Source: Oscarella lobularis (taxonomy: Eukaryota; Porifera; Homoscleromorpha; Homosclerophorida; Oscarellidae). Taken from it: a stretch of 64,000 nt of DNA. The notes under the pieces are model-generated. The model was not told the origin of the DNA and made no database searches. It worked only from the letters and a program-made list of their open reading frames with translations. Both the position numbers and the translations under genes were made by a program. Location of the stretch: assembly GCF_947507565.1 (NCBI RefSeq), contig NC_089187.1, positions 1,674,001 to 1,738,000 of the forward strand, read 5' to 3'. Positions 49,454 through 61,628 of the stretch are shown here, one piece after another; within the stretch, counting starts at the first letter, position 1, and each line of letters begins with the position of its first letter.

Positions 49454-50267
49454 ATGTCTTCCGCATTGATCGACAAACGATGGGAGTCGATTGTTCAACC
49501 TCTATTCCGTGATCTCGTCCCCGTTCTCGATCCCGACTCCTTCCTCGATCAATCGTCTCTATATACAGCGACGAACTCGTCACCAAAGAGGAATATCACC
49601 GTCTTCGCTTGATGTCGTCGAGAGAAGAGAAATCTCGCTTGCTACTGAGCGATATTTTGCCGCGAAAGGGAGAGACGTCTTACGATCAATTTGTGACGAT
49701 TGTGCGAGAGACCGAAGGACAGAAACACGTCGTCAAAGTACTAGGTGAGCGAATTGGGAAAAATAATACGATTTTCGTTATTGATTTTGTGAAATTATCA
49801 GGAGGAGAGAGAAGATCGTTGGCGGCGGAGAAGAAAGAATTGGAGAAAAAGCTTTCTGAATCGGAGAAGAAGAATGCGAAATCGGAATTGACTAATATTG
49901 GATTGAGAAATAAGGTTATTTTATTTGGTTGATATAAATAGGATTGAGAATTGGTGATTTTTAGATTGGACGATGGGATGGGGGTCATCTCAAATGGAAA
50001 CAATTCGAATCAAACATGTCCATTAATTGTTTGCCAAATGGATGTGTGGCTGAAATCAATGGAATGATACATGTTGGTTGGTATAATAGAATGTTTCAGC
50101 TGAAGGAGGGAGCGTGGAAGGGAGAGAAGCATCACCTGGGTATTTTCATAGGGAGTGTCTTTGAATGTGAAGGGAAAGGATATGTCATGGAGGGGGGTGG
50201 TTTCATTGGGGGAAATGCAAGAGAATTTATGAATGGAAAAGTGAAACAAGAGATTTGGAATTATTAA
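49454..50267 (+). CDS. CARD-coiled coil protein with Kelch-like C-terminal piece (2-base frameshift in CARD)
   Basis: The ATG at 49454 (MSSALIDKRWESIVQPLF) starts a CARD-type sequence: FRDLVPVLD, then SDELVTKEEYHRLRL, LLLSDILPRKGETSYDQFV and HVVKVLG. The two halves are in frames offset by a TA dinucleotide at TATATA near 49561, so the current sequence is shifted. An intron (about 49744-49800) leads in phase to a coiled coil (AAEKKELEKKLSESEKKNAK). A second intron leads to IGRWDGGHLKWKQF with Kelch-like blade sequence (LPNGCVAEINGMIHVG), and the stop is at 50267. Only a fragment of a propeller is present, because the next 13 bases lead into the duplicated Cys-rich gene. CARDs mediate death-fold adaptor assembly in the cytosol. 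Confidence 0.65.
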
Positions 50268-50279
50268 CTGAAATACCAC

Positions 50280-51336
50280 ATGACACCTATTGTCGTTTTC
50301 ATTATCGTCATCTTGACAGGTTTTCTAAACGACGACGCTACTGCAATTCGCGTTAAACGAGATTTGCCCATTTTACGCACATGCGACCCAAGAAGCACCG
50401 CAGCATCGGATAGATGCTACAAAGGCGATCTTGAAACATTGCAGATTGCGAACGCGACGCCTCGTGGCTAAATTTCGTCACCTGCGATCCTGTTAACAAA
50501 ATAGACAGTCTTAGCTCGGTGGTGGACGTCCCTGACACGAATCCATACGGCGTCGATTGCACGCCCGTCTCGGGTCGTCCAATCCGATGTGGTACTCACA
50601 GCACGCGATGCGTTTGCGACACACTGTCGACATCAAAGCTCCCTACTTCTTCAATCACTGCCGCTGCCAATATTGGCCATCAATTGACGTTCGCAAGCAG
50701 AGCCCTGCATTCTGCACACAGCGCGATCACGGAGGAACATCTGGTGTTCACTTCTATGCCTGCTGTAACAACTGCAATGATCCCGATACGAGTTGTGATA
50801 GAAGAACGTATCAGGGCGGTCGAGGCTACTCCGATCCCGCCAAATATTGCGGATCGTGTGGCGCGACCGATCCGCCCAATGATGGCAGAGAGACCTATCA
50901 TTTCAACTGCGGAAGTTGTCAAGAGCAGAATGCATGTGAGAAACTTTGTGACGAAATTCACTATATTGCAAAGAATCTGCCAGGACTTTGCCCTAAATGG
51001 TTAGGATGCTTCAGAGGCTGCTGTCTTGAATTGAATCCAAGTTACCGTGGTCAACGCGACGCTGGATCAAATTCAAATGTCAGTATTCCAAACTCATTCT
51101 GCGGTGATGCAAAATGTCAAAATGGTGAAAATCGATATAGCTGTCCCACGGACTGCTGCTCGGGGATTAACCCTGACATGTGCCCAGAGAAAGGATGCCA
51201 CCCAAACTGCTGCGAAGAGAGCAACTGCTGCATGGAAGCGACAACCGCTGGAACAGACCAAAACGACGCTCATCGCTTAGCTGTGCCTGGCATCCTCTTG
51301 CAGTTGCTTGTCTCTGTTCTTACGGCAAGGTACTAA
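50280..51336 (+). pseudogene. Cys-rich secreted, GPI-anchor-like protein, copy C (two frameshifts)
   Basis: The start at 50280 (MTPIVVFIIVILTGFLNDDATA) gives a signal peptide and a basic RVKR site. A net 7-base loss near 50430 and a 1-base loss near 50625 break the N-terminal half into three frames. From about 50630 the frame is open to 51336, without the stop seen in copy A: KAPYFFNHCRCQYW, CCNNCNDPDTSCDRR, CGSCQEQNACEKLCDE, KWLGCFRGCC, CGDAKCQNGENRYSCP and CCEESNCC. It ends in the hydrophobic tail LQLLVSVLTARY. Reading-frame lesions differ from copy A, so they arose independently. It is convergent with NLR copy C. Confidence 0.65.
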
Positions 51337-51556
51337 ACCTGGCGTCTAAGCTTACTCAGCAAACCTTCTTCTTCATGCATGCTGTGTGGCTTGTCTTTCG
51401 TGTTTGTGTGTAGCGTTCAATAGACAATTCAGTGTCGGCTTCTGAGTTCTTCCGCGGTAAGAGAAAGTTACGACGCTTTCTCTTTCGACGTTACCAAAAT
51501 TTCAAAACATCGATTCACTAAATCAAGTGAAAAAAATTTGCAGACCTCTAAAACAT

Positions 51557-54500
51557 TTACTCACTGCATTGCAGAAGAGGATGATCGCTCGGTAGCTGCG
51601 ATCCGTAGCGCTCAGACACTTCCCAAATAATTGATTCAGCTTCACTCGACTGCTTCGATTCCATAAGACTTCTCACGAAATTAATCGCAACTGCAATCCA
51701 AAAGTCAGCGGATGCACAGGCTGACCTTTTCTGCTTCAATTACCTCGCTGAGAAGACGAATCCTCGACAGGCAGCTCCTTAGACAACGCAAAAGCGCGTC
51801 GGAAATGACGAGACGCATCAAGCGGCTTCTTCATTTCTAGACACATATCGCCAAGCCTTCCAGCAAGGCGATGCACTAAACGCCGACTAAGTACAACAAC
51901 TCATAATTAAATATGAAAGCACGCCTGCCTTGGATCGTGTCAACTTTGCCAGCAAGAAGCAGCTTATCGTATAGCTGAAAACTCCGCTGAAGATAGGTGA
52001 TCGCTTCCTGTGTTTTGCCAATATCAGATAAGCTGTCTCCTAGAAGGTCCAAGCCTACATACAGAAAATAATACTAGTTGTCGCAGATGTCATTCTATTA
52101 TACAAGTTGCAATCGCTGTCTCCTTTGCTCCGCACAGCTCAAGCAACGCAAGGGTTTCTTTCAGACAAACAATCGATTCTTCCGTTTTGTCAGCGTATGA
52201 AAGATTCCGAGCGTGACGAGTAAGATCTTGATTAATAACAAAATTGTATTCATCTCTTTCTATACACACTATCTTACATTTGTGAAGTTCCATGCTTCCC
52301 GGAGGAAAGACGGACTTCGCGATCTCAAGAGCTCGCTTCGATCGGTCGCACCCTTCGGAGATCAGACCAAGCTTGCGAAGACAATCACCGGATTTATGAA
52401 GGGCTAAACAAAGCGCCTCTAACTAAAGCGATAAAGCAGACACTCATAGGGGAGACCATTAGCCAATCGAATATCGTTCTCGGGAAGTAAAGCGTCGAGC
52501 ATGTCAAGACCCTTGGTGAAGTGAACGTGAGCCTCTTTTGGCTTGTTCACACGATCCAAGGCATAACCATAACTCACGTAACCTAGGACACACACGTTCA
52601 TTTCTCATTCGTAAAGTACACAAAATCCTAACAACACTGTACATACAAGAAGCGAGGTGAAGATCGGCCACAACTTTCCTCTTGCCTGAACAAAGAGACA
52701 GTGCCAAGTTCAGCACTTCTAGCGTCTTCTTATATTCGGCCAATGAGTTGTACATATCCCCAAGGGAAGTAAGCACTACACAGAAGAAGACGTGCTTCAA
52801 TTCTATTCCGGAACCGAATTGAATACCATAGAATAGATCAGTCGTAGGCAGGCGATCTTGAACCCCGACAATCATTAGAAGCAGGCGTTCTGCTTTATCA
52901 AAGTGCCCTTGGCAAAGACCGCTGTGAGCGAGAAGAAAAATCCCTATTTTCAAATTAAGGAATACTAGTTGAAAAGACTCGGTTGCACGCTCAAACCTTC
53001 CCAGTACGTAACAATTTCGTCGTCTGTCATTTGATCGAAAGATCGACCTTGCAAGCCCAGCTCGATATTGCGCTCGGCGCTAAGCAGGTCTCCTAAAAAC
53101 ACGGAGATTCTAGCCAAGCCAAAGTAACCTAAACATTCAAGGAAGTAGATACTAACTCCAGGGTTAACAAAAAAAGCATACATCGAAGATACTGCTCTCG
53201 AGGAATGTTCAAACCGTCACGTGACTTCTCCAGATTATCGGTTCGCATGGTGTACAATTCCTTTGCCGTCTCAAGCTGCAAATAGTTCAGAGACAATAAA
53301 CAAGCGACGTCGATGACGTCAAAATGCCGACGACTATTCATGCCGAGTTCCAGCATTCGTCTCGCCACGGAATACACGTGGGGCAGCAGAGCAATCATAA
53401 GCTCATCGCCGAAGTGTCGTCCGTTGAACAGCGGAAGCACGCGTTCCATCAAACGCTCTTCGACGGTCCGCAGGACCTCTCGACACCGATCGGCGTCCTC
53501 CCAAAGACGACACAGGACGCTCGCCTGTATCAGATGATGAATCGAGTAGACGACGCCTACGTCATTTCGATCGCTCGGCTTCAGAAAGAAGCGTTCCTTC
53601 AAAGGACGCACTCGCACGGCGAACGACACCTCCCTGTGTCCGCCTTCCTCGTCCGAGAGCGAACAATCGCGAACGATGAATTGCGGAATGTCTTGAGAGG
53701 AGAGCACGGAGCAGAACTGTAGAAGCGAATAGCTCTTCGGCTGTCTCTTCTCGATGTCGTCGAGATCCATTTCCCAGGTCAGATAGACGTGCTTTCTGCT
53801 CTCCAAAGCCTCGGCGGCTCTGGCCAGTCGCTTGGCGTCTAATTTCTTCACATCAACGTCGTTCATATCGATGCGAGCCAAATCGGAAGGCGAGAGAATG
53901 CCTGCCTCTTGAAGAGACTCTTTCACGTGAGACAGACGAAAATACGAGAGGAATTTATCCATGTCAAGCGCCGCCGCGTCAAGCTCCTTTCTTTCGTTCT
54001 CCAGTTTTTCCCAGTACTGACGAAAAGAGATGTCGTGCTGCTCGATGAATATGCCAGCGTGCGCGAGAGCCAAAGGGAGACCCTCGACGGGCGGTTCAAC
54101 GGCCAATTTCCGGGCGAAGTCTTGCTCAGCTGAACTTATTGCATCAAAGGACTCCGGAACTCTTCCAGCCCAGCGGAGAAGTGCTGCAATAGCACTTTCC
54201 TCAGCTAGCATCTCTAATGTCAGTACCATTGTGCTATCGTCTTCGCGTTGAAAGCTCTTCTTTCTTGTCGTGATCAGAACGTGACAGGGAACAGATGCTC
54301 GAGGCAGGGAGTCTTTGATGAGTTCCGTCTCATCAGCGCTGTCGTAAACGACGACGCAGCGAGGCGAACGTCGCAAGAAGCTGAAAAAGACGACGAAATT
54401 ATCAGCCAACGTCGTAGAGAGTTTGGGCTCCTCTCGAAGACGGCGATCCGTCTGAACGAGCAACAGCTACAAGAGAGAATATCATTTATAATATCATTTA

Positions 54501-56469
54501 TTGCAGAAGCGGAACGTCAAAAATGTCGTACATTTCGTCTCACGGACGCCAGCAAAGAAGCGTACGACTCCGCATTGAAAAGAAAAACGCCGTCGCTGTA
54601 CGCTTTGGCGTGTCGAGAGACGTAGCAGTTGGCGAGAGTCGTCTTTCCCACGCCGCCCACACCAGAAATCACCTTAGATGTCGAGACAATTAACGATCCA
54701 CGTATAATCACAGGAGAAGACTGACCAGAATTCTGCGCTCTGTGATTGGCGCAACGGCGTAGTGTCGCGCCTCGGAACCCCAGAAAAATTTCTCTGCTTT
54801 ACGTAACTCTTCGTTTCTTCCTATCACTTGTAAGCGAGTGTCTTCAGGCAGAACTAAACCGGGTGCATTGCAATGTCTGTGGACCACTAAAGTCTATATC
54901 TTACTAGTAGCAATTTCTCCCTTTGTTGCCTGCTTCACGTCGTTCAGGACTCCCTTGAGATACTCGACGGAAGCTTTACTTTGGCCCTTCCACTGCTGAT
55001 ACTTGTGCAGCATGGACCACGCCATGTCATCAACTCCGAGGCCCTGCTTCTGACAGTTCTCGTCGATGCAGTCCAGTTCCACCCGCGGAAAGCCAAGGAA
55101 AATGCCCAATTGCTTCCAGTAGTGGCGAACGTCCTTGAACGCGAAGTCAAACAGCGATCGCTCGTAATCATCAGAAACTAAACGCAGAAACTTACTGTAT
55201 ACACGAAAAGTAAAAAAGATGATACCTCGCTGAGCATCATTGTCAGAAACGTTTCCTCTCCGGCGTAAACCTAAGCACCAATGTGAAGGGTTGATGCAAT
55301 GAGGTTGTCACTTACTCAGTGCCATTGCAGCTCTATAAGAAAGTCTACGTTGTCTTTTCATTGTAGGATTCAGTTTCATCATGCTCGCGTGCAAGTGGCC
55401 AGGGTCTGATTTGTGACGAGAAAGGACGAGTCGAAGGTGCTCAATGCAAGCTGCAAATCCTAACAGGATTCAGGCACGTGAACCTGAAACATTTTTCTGA
55501 ATGTACCGTACCTCGCGTAACCGTTCTAGCATCTAAAGAAGAAAATTTTTACTGCAAAACGTCGATGCTATTCTCCTAGACAACATACCCAGTTCATCTG
55601 AGGCTTCCTCTGATACTGTCTCAGTGCCTGAGTTGCTGCTGTTGAGTGATGCGTTCGAAAGCTGGGCGAAGGCACGAATACGATCTTCGTCTATCACGTC
55701 TGCGGCTGATGCAAGTAGAGAATAAACTTCCTGAACGCTGTGACTGTGATGAGACAATGTGCTCCGCAGCACAGCTTCACACACGGCAGACTCCAGTGAA
55801 TGAAGACTTTTCAGTTTCGATTCTAAACAAGAATCAATCTCCTTAACGTGTGAGAGGGCAAGAAGAACATGAGAGTCAGCTACTAGTAGTGTCCTTATAT
55901 ACATGTATTCCAATGTATACAGCATGATCAGGTAATACCATTCATAAAAACACCCCAGCTGAAGACAACTCAATACTCTAATTACACTCACCTTCGGGTA
56001 TTAGCCACTTCAGAATTCTGGGTGAAATCTCTGTCGTGCTTACATTGCTTTCGACGGCCTTCTTCACACGAAGAAAGGTGGTTCTAAGCTCGTCATCACT
56101 GCAACCTATGAGAAAGGCAAGGGAAAAGTAGAGGGACCACCTAACTACCTTCGATTCGATCTCACTGAGATTCGGTAGACATTCGTCAAGAACGTCGCCG
56201 TTTCCCACTCGGTGGACCGCCTCTCGGAAAACACGAAGCTGCGAAGCTCTCGAACTGTTTTCGAACGTCCATTTCCTGAACAATCGTTCGAGTAACGAAA
56301 CTGCCGTTTCGCTTTTATCGTCTCTTAGAGAAAGGGGGACCATTTGAGACAAAACGTCGCCGTCAGCGAGAGTTTGTGCGATTGCGCCCACTCGAACGCT
56401 CTGGTCGGAACAAGAGAGATTGTAAGCGAAAGAGAACACAAGCATTTGCTCTCTTGTATACGCATCCAT
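51557..56469 (-). CDS. Death-NB-ARC-TPR (NLR-like) sensor, copy C (best preserved)
   Basis: Exon 1 (56166-56469) starts MDAYTREQ. Its C-terminal part (LFRKWTFENSS..LRVFREAVHRVG) looks like the end of a death fold. The donor GTGAGA joins in phase to 55992-56105. Further short exons lead to a clear Death domain (WKQLGIFLGFPRVELDCIDE) at about 54897-55165, then QVIGRNEELRKAE at about 54775-54830. The P-loop GVGGVGKTTLA is at about 54625-54660. The large exon from about 54455 to 53185 holds VVVYDSAD, LITTRKK and VEGLPLALA, then a linker. TPR exons run to the stop at 51557. All junctions checked keep frame. STAND ATPases oligomerise on ligand binding and signal through death-fold partners; the ligand is unknown. 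Confidence 0.8.
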
Positions 56470-56963
56470 GACGCAACGCGCATGCGGCTACGCCTATCTG
56501 TTCGAGCATAGCTTAGATGACAGTCTACTGTAATCATGTACAGTAATAAGAGGTTGGTTTGGGCCTCCTCCTTTTGCAGCTGCAGTGCATGCCGAGTCAG
56601 AATCATAGCAGAGCCTCCTCACTTCGGCAATGGCATGGCAAAAATTTAACACTACCGGTCTATCTATATATCATTTGAACATGATTTGACCACACATTTT
56701 AATTAAAAATCGAGACTCGCCCCAGACTCCGAATCCCATCTAGTGACGCCACTGATTTCGGCTCTTCTGCTTACAGGCTTCCGCCTCTTCGATTCTACGC
56801 CAAAAGTCGAAATTTGGCCTACACAGTCAAAATTTAAAATGCGCCGCAGGAAGCTAGAATCCGTTCACTAGATTTGCTGTGCGAGCGTCCTAAATGGCAG
56901 AATGTCCGAAAGCCGAGGTCCTACTCTAGGCCGTAATTAGCGTTCATCTCGCCGTATCCGGGT

Positions 56964-58814
56964 TTGATGACTTTTGTCTGCCACGTGACGTCCACTTTCA
57001 CGCTCTCGAACATGGCAGAAGCAGCGGTTTTCTCTACGGAAGGACATACATCGCTTCTTGTGTCGGCTCTGCAGTCGTTTCGAAAGTCCAAAGATCTATG
57101 CGACGTCGTCGTCGTCGTCGACGGACACCGATTTCACGCTCATCGAATCGTACTGGCGTCGATCAGCGGCTATTTCTCTGCAATGTTTCTTGGGGATTTC
57201 GCAGAGCGACGTCAGACCGAAATAATGCTTCACAACGTCGACGCCGCGTCGGTGGCGACGTTGATCGACTACGCTTACACGGGAAAGGCCCAATGCGCGG
57301 TCGACGACGTCGAACGACTGTACGCGAGCGCTCATTTCCTTCAGTTTGACGACGTCGTCACAAAGTGTAGCAAATGGCTCAGGACTCGCACCGATTCTTC
57401 CAACTGTCTCCACCTTGGGCTGTTTGCTGATCAATACAACGACTCTCTCTTGATGAGCGTATGCGATCGGACGGCAGCCGTCAATATCGTCGACGTGGCC
57501 GGCACTGACAAGTTCTTGGCTCTGTCGGCGGATCACCTTCGTCGAATCCTGGCTCTCGATGAATTAGGAGTGAAGGATGAAGAGGAGGTGTTGCACGTGG
57601 TATCCAAATGGGTCAAGCACGATTACGAATCGCGCGAAAAGCACACCAAGGTTCTATTGAGCTTGGTTCGTCTTCCTCTAATCGATTTGGAAAAGTGTGA
57701 AGCACTTTTGATGGAACTTCAAGTGAGAGAGTGGGTTACGGAGAGAGTAACGGAAGATGCAAAGAGTGAAGCAACGGCTTCGCCTCGCACTGGATGCCAA
57801 GATGTTCTACTCGTTTTTGGCGGTGATGTGTTTGGAAAGGGTTGGAGGGTTGGAAAAGAAGGCATAGGAGAAGACGATTACTACTGTATTGTATCAAATG
57901 AAGCAATGTACTATGATCCGTCTCAAGACGTGTGGAGTTCCTTTCCTTCGTTAGTTGAACCGAGATCTCGTGCTGGTCTCGTTACCGTAGGTGACGTTCT
58001 GTATGCCGTAGGTGGGGAAACAGTTCACCCAGACTGCGCGTATTCTGAAACTGAGGATCGCGAGGATCATATCTATCCGATGAAGACGGTAGAAAGGTAC
58101 GACTCAAAACAAAATCGATGGATAGCAGACGTAGAACCCATGTCCCACCCGAGACGTGGAAATGAGGTCACTTCCTGTCTTGGGCGAATTTTTGGGATAA
58201 GTCCGAATCCAAAGAAACAGCACTACTGGGTAAAAGCGGACGACCCAGAGACAAAAAATTGGTTAGTAGAAGCGTACAGCCCAGAGGAAAACAGATGGAT
58301 TCCTTTTTCGTCACCGTCGGAGTGTACGTATCGCTTGGAAGACGCGACAGTAGCTGCTCTTTCTGACCAAGTATACGTATTTTACGATGATGGTGATACC
58401 TTCGGGCACATCAGATATGATCCTATTGAAGATCGCTGGCAAAGTTTCTCTCCTGCTCCATTTTCCTTCCACCGTACGTCTGAAACGGAACATAATTTCA
58501 CAGTGACAATTAACGACAACATCTACTTTTTTTCGAGCGGCGCATTTTGTGCATCTTTTTCGAGCAAAAGCGAGCAGTGGTCGAAGTTTTCACTCGAACC
58601 TTTTGAATGGAGCCCTTGGGCTGTAGGCGCTGTAGGAGGAGCTGGTGATCGCGACAAGTTTTACATTATCTTTAGGTATGGGGTGAGGGTAATCAATGTT
58701 GATAGCCTAAGTAAAAGAGCGCTTATGAAGTCGGGTGAAAACTATTTGCCAGGCAGATTGATGCATTATGGAGCTAAATTTATCAGCAGAAATTTTGTGT
58801 TGAATTTGATGTAG
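56964..58814 (+). CDS. BTB-BACK-Kelch protein (intronless)
   Basis: A single open frame of 616 codons. The second Met at 57012 (MAEAAVFSTEGHT) is a likelier start because the BTB domain follows: DLCDVVVVVDGHRFHAHR, FSAMFLGDF and DYAYTGKAQ, residues about 40-140. The BACK domain spans about 150-250 (ADQYNDSLL, VVSKWVKHDYESR). Kelch blades follow from about 280 (DVLLVFGG, DVLYAVGGE, YDPIEDRWQSF), ending at 58814. This architecture normally serves as a Cullin-3 substrate adaptor. The absence of introns in an intron-rich neighbourhood is common for this family. The gene replaces PARP as the neighbour of the NLR 5' end in block C, and the 56640-56830 flank still resembles the NLR-PARP spacer at 26.4 kb. 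Confidence 0.9.
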   Translation: MMTFVCHVTSTFTLSNMAEAAVFSTEGHTSLLVSALQSFRKSKDLCDVVVVVDGHRFHAHRIVLASISGYFSAMFLGDFAERRQTEIMLHNVDAASVATLIDYAYTGKAQCAVDDVERLYASAHFLQFDDVVTKCSKWLRTRTDSSNCLHLGLFADQYNDSLLMSVCDRTAAVNIVDVAGTDKFLALSADHLRRILALDELGVKDEEEVLHVVSKWVKHDYESREKHTKVLLSLVRLPLIDLEKCEALLMELQVREWVTERVTEDAKSEATASPRTGCQDVLLVFGGDVFGKGWRVGKEGIGEDDYYCIVSNEAMYYDPSQDVWSSFPSLVEPRSRAGLVTVGDVLYAVGGETVHPDCAYSETEDREDHIYPMKTVERYDSKQNRWIADVEPMSHPRRGNEVTSCLGRIFGISPNPKKQHYWVKADDPETKNWLVEAYSPEENRWIPFSSPSECTYRLEDATVAALSDQVYVFYDDGDTFGHIRYDPIEDRWQSFSPAPFSFHRTSETEHNFTVTINDNIYFFSSGAFCASFSSKSEQWSKFSLEPFEWSPWAVGAVGGAGDRDKFYIIFRYGVRVINVDSLSKRALMKSGENYLPGRLMHYGAKFISRNFVLNLM

Positions 58815-59540
58815 TTTATGCAAACCGACTCATGTCAATGTCATTCTGATAAATTGATCTGTTGCAGTCTGCTATTTGTTTCTGGTAGGTTAGTTAATTT
58901 AAGCTGAATAAATTCATCGTCTGCAAGGGCAAGAATCTATATGGTTCACTGTGTATCAACCCATAAATTTCATTTCTGTTCTTCTGCCACATTTAAAGAT
59001 GCCTGTTTCACAAAACATTTTCTGTAGTGTACGTGACGTTCGAATGTTTAGAAAGTGTTTCCATCGACCATTGGAGAGCACGTGTACGAAACGAAGCAAA
59101 TTTATGAGAAGCTAGAAAACAGCCTTTCACAAAGAGAATAAAAAGTAGCAAAAAGTAAGAGAAATCAGGTTTGGCGAAGGAATTTCCCGCTAGCTGATGG
59201 AGACATAATCACTTGGCTTACGGATCAAACAGGAACAGTTCTTCTCTAGCACTCTTATGACGGCGTGGTTGTGCAGAGAAACGTAAGAGCACCCGAACGA
59301 ATCGGCGGCTTTTTCAATTAATGCTAGCGAGGGTGTCTATGCTATATAAATTCTCCTTTCTTCGGCACGCGAAACTCTGTGCTAGGTCTGAAAATTGTGA
59401 ATTCTAGGGCGTTTTCACTCACGTATAGTCGTTTTCTGCTGCGGCTTTTATTCCGTTGCTGAACAGCAGCGGTCCATCTGTTCTAGATAGTTGCCGTCTG
59501 CATGCATTGAGGACATGCCCTGAGACATAAACTAGGCTTA
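58815..59540. other. 3' flank of the BTB-Kelch gene, no gene seen
   Basis: No reading frame is supported. AATAAA occurs at 58908-58913, about 95 bases after the BTB-Kelch stop, and is a plausible polyadenylation signal for that gene. The block D duplication starts near 59541. Confidence 0.5.
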
Positions 59541-59945
59541 AGAAATCAAAGTCTCCAACCAGCAAAACAACACGACATCAGGCCTTACTAACTAAGAGCT
59601 AACCATATCAAGCGCATGAAAAGGTAAAAATTAGGACAAGCATGCAGACATCAAGCGAGACCGGCGTAACTATAGCAGCCATGCACTGGGGCAAACAACT
59701 AAACAGTTTTCTTACGTTTTCTTGTAAGCGATCAGGTGGGTTGGGTAGGTTAGATGATCTCGATAACAGCTGACAAAATTGTTGCGCTATGGACATTGTC
59801 AACAGTTGAATCAAATCTATCGGTCTTGCTCGTCTTGGGATTGATTAGCGGGGACTCGATCATCTTCGGATTACCGACGGTCGAAAAGCCTCAAAGAACT
59901 GGCAAAAGAACACTATGCGATTGCCGTTGCCGTCGGGCTTGGTAT
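59541..59945 (-). pseudogene. PARP catalytic-domain tail fragment
   Basis: Matches the last ~200 coding bases and 3' flank of the PARP gene (26530-26955), with indels and missing stretches: the FDSTVDNV frame is recognisable, the C-terminal YPTYLI is lost. At about 59945 (GTCGGGCTTGG) it joins directly to NLR exon sequence, so it is the truncated edge of a duplicated block. Confidence 0.7.
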
Positions 59946-61628
59946 GTCACTTGTAACCGAGTGTCGTGAGGCAGAACTAAACCGGGTGCATTGCATTGTC
60001 TGTGGACCACTAAAGTCTATATCTTACTAGTTATATCTTACTAGTAGCAATTTCTCCCTTTGTTGCCTGCTTCAAATCGTTCAGGACTCCCTTGAGATAC
60101 TCGACGGAAGCTTTACTTTGGCCCTTCCACTGCTGATACTTGTGCAGCATGGACCACGCCATGTCTTCAACTCCGAGGCCCTGCTTCTGACAGTTCTCGT
60201 CGATGCAGTCCAGTTCCACCCTCGGAAAGCCAAGGAAAATGCCCCATTGCTTCCAGTGGCGAACGTCCTTGAACGCGAAGTCAAACAGCGATCGTTTGCA
60301 ATCATCAGAAGCTAAACGCAGTAAATTATTCACGAAATGTAAAACGAATGATACATCGCTGAGCATCATCGTCACAAACGTTTCCTCTCCGGCGAAAACC
60401 TAAGCACCAATGTGAAGGGTCGATGTAATGAGGTTGTCACTTACTCAGTGCCATTGCAGCTCTATAAGAAAGTCTACGTTGTCTTTCCGTTGTAGGATTC
60501 AGTTTCATCATGCTCGCGTGCAAGTGGCCAGGGTCTGATTAGTGACGAGAAAGGACGAGTTTCGCGAAGGTGCTCAATGCAAGTTGTAAATCCTAACAGA
60601 ATTCAGGCACGTGAACCTGAAACGTTTTTCTGAAAGTACCTGTACTTCGTGTGACCGTTCTAGCATCTAAAGAAAAAAATTCAAAACGTAGATACTATTC
60701 TCCTAGACAACATGCCCAGTTCCTCTGAGGCTTCCTCTGATACTGTCTCAGTGCCTGAGTTGCTGCTGAGCGATGCGTTTGAAAGCTGGGCGAAGGCACG
60801 AATGCGATCTTCGTCTATGACGTCTGCGGCCGATGCAAGTAGAAGATAAACTTCCTGAACGCTGTGACTGTGATGAGACAATGTGCCGTAGCACAGCTTC
60901 ACACACTGCAGACTCCAGTGAATGAAGAGTTTTCACTTTCGATTCTAAACAAGTCGAGCTAAACAACAGAATCGATCTCTTTAACGTGTGAGAGTACAAG
61001 AGGAACATGAGAGTCAACTGGTGTCCTTATCCCGACCCAATGCTACAGCATGAGCAGTTAATTAATCGAGTAGCCTAACATTCATACAAACACCCTAATT
61101 TCCCGAGCCGAACACCAGAAGGGTTCTAGAACTAAATACTCTTCTTACACTCACCTTCAGGTAATAGCCACGTCAGAATTCTTGAAATCTCCGTCGTACA
61201 TCGCTTTCGACGGCATTCTTCACACGAAGAAAGGTGGTCCTTAGCTCGTCATCACTGCAACCTACGAGAAAGACAGAGAAAAAGTAGAGGGAACACGTAA
61301 CTACATCTTCAATTCGATCTCACTGAGATTCGGTAGACATTCGTCAAGAACGTCGCCGTTTCCCAATCGGTGGACCGCCTCTCGGAAAACGCGAAGCTGC
61401 TCAGCTCTCGAACTGTTTTCTAACGTCCATTTCCTGAACAATCGTTCGAGTAACGAAACTGCCGTTTCGCGTTTTTCGTCTCTTCGAGAAAGGGGGGGCC
61501 ATTTCGGGCAAAACGTCACCGTCAGCGAGAGTTTGTGCGATTGCCCCAACTCGAACGCTGTGGTCGGAACAAGAGAGATTGTACGCGAAAGAAAAGACAA
61601 GCATTTGCTCTCTTGTGTACGCGTCCAT
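59946..61628 (-). pseudogene. NLR-like 5' fragment, copy D
   Basis: It starts at ATG 61628 (MDAYTREQ) and includes the N-terminal exons, the Death domain (WKQWGIFLGFPRVELDCIDE at about 60035-60300) and part of the exon preceding the P-loop. It ends near 59946 without P-loop, NB-ARC or TPR. A seven-G run near 61489 is one base longer than in copies B and C and shifts exon 1 out of frame. The upstream spacer (61640-62120) and the following PARP copy match the 26.2-26.7 kb arrangement. Confidence 0.75.
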
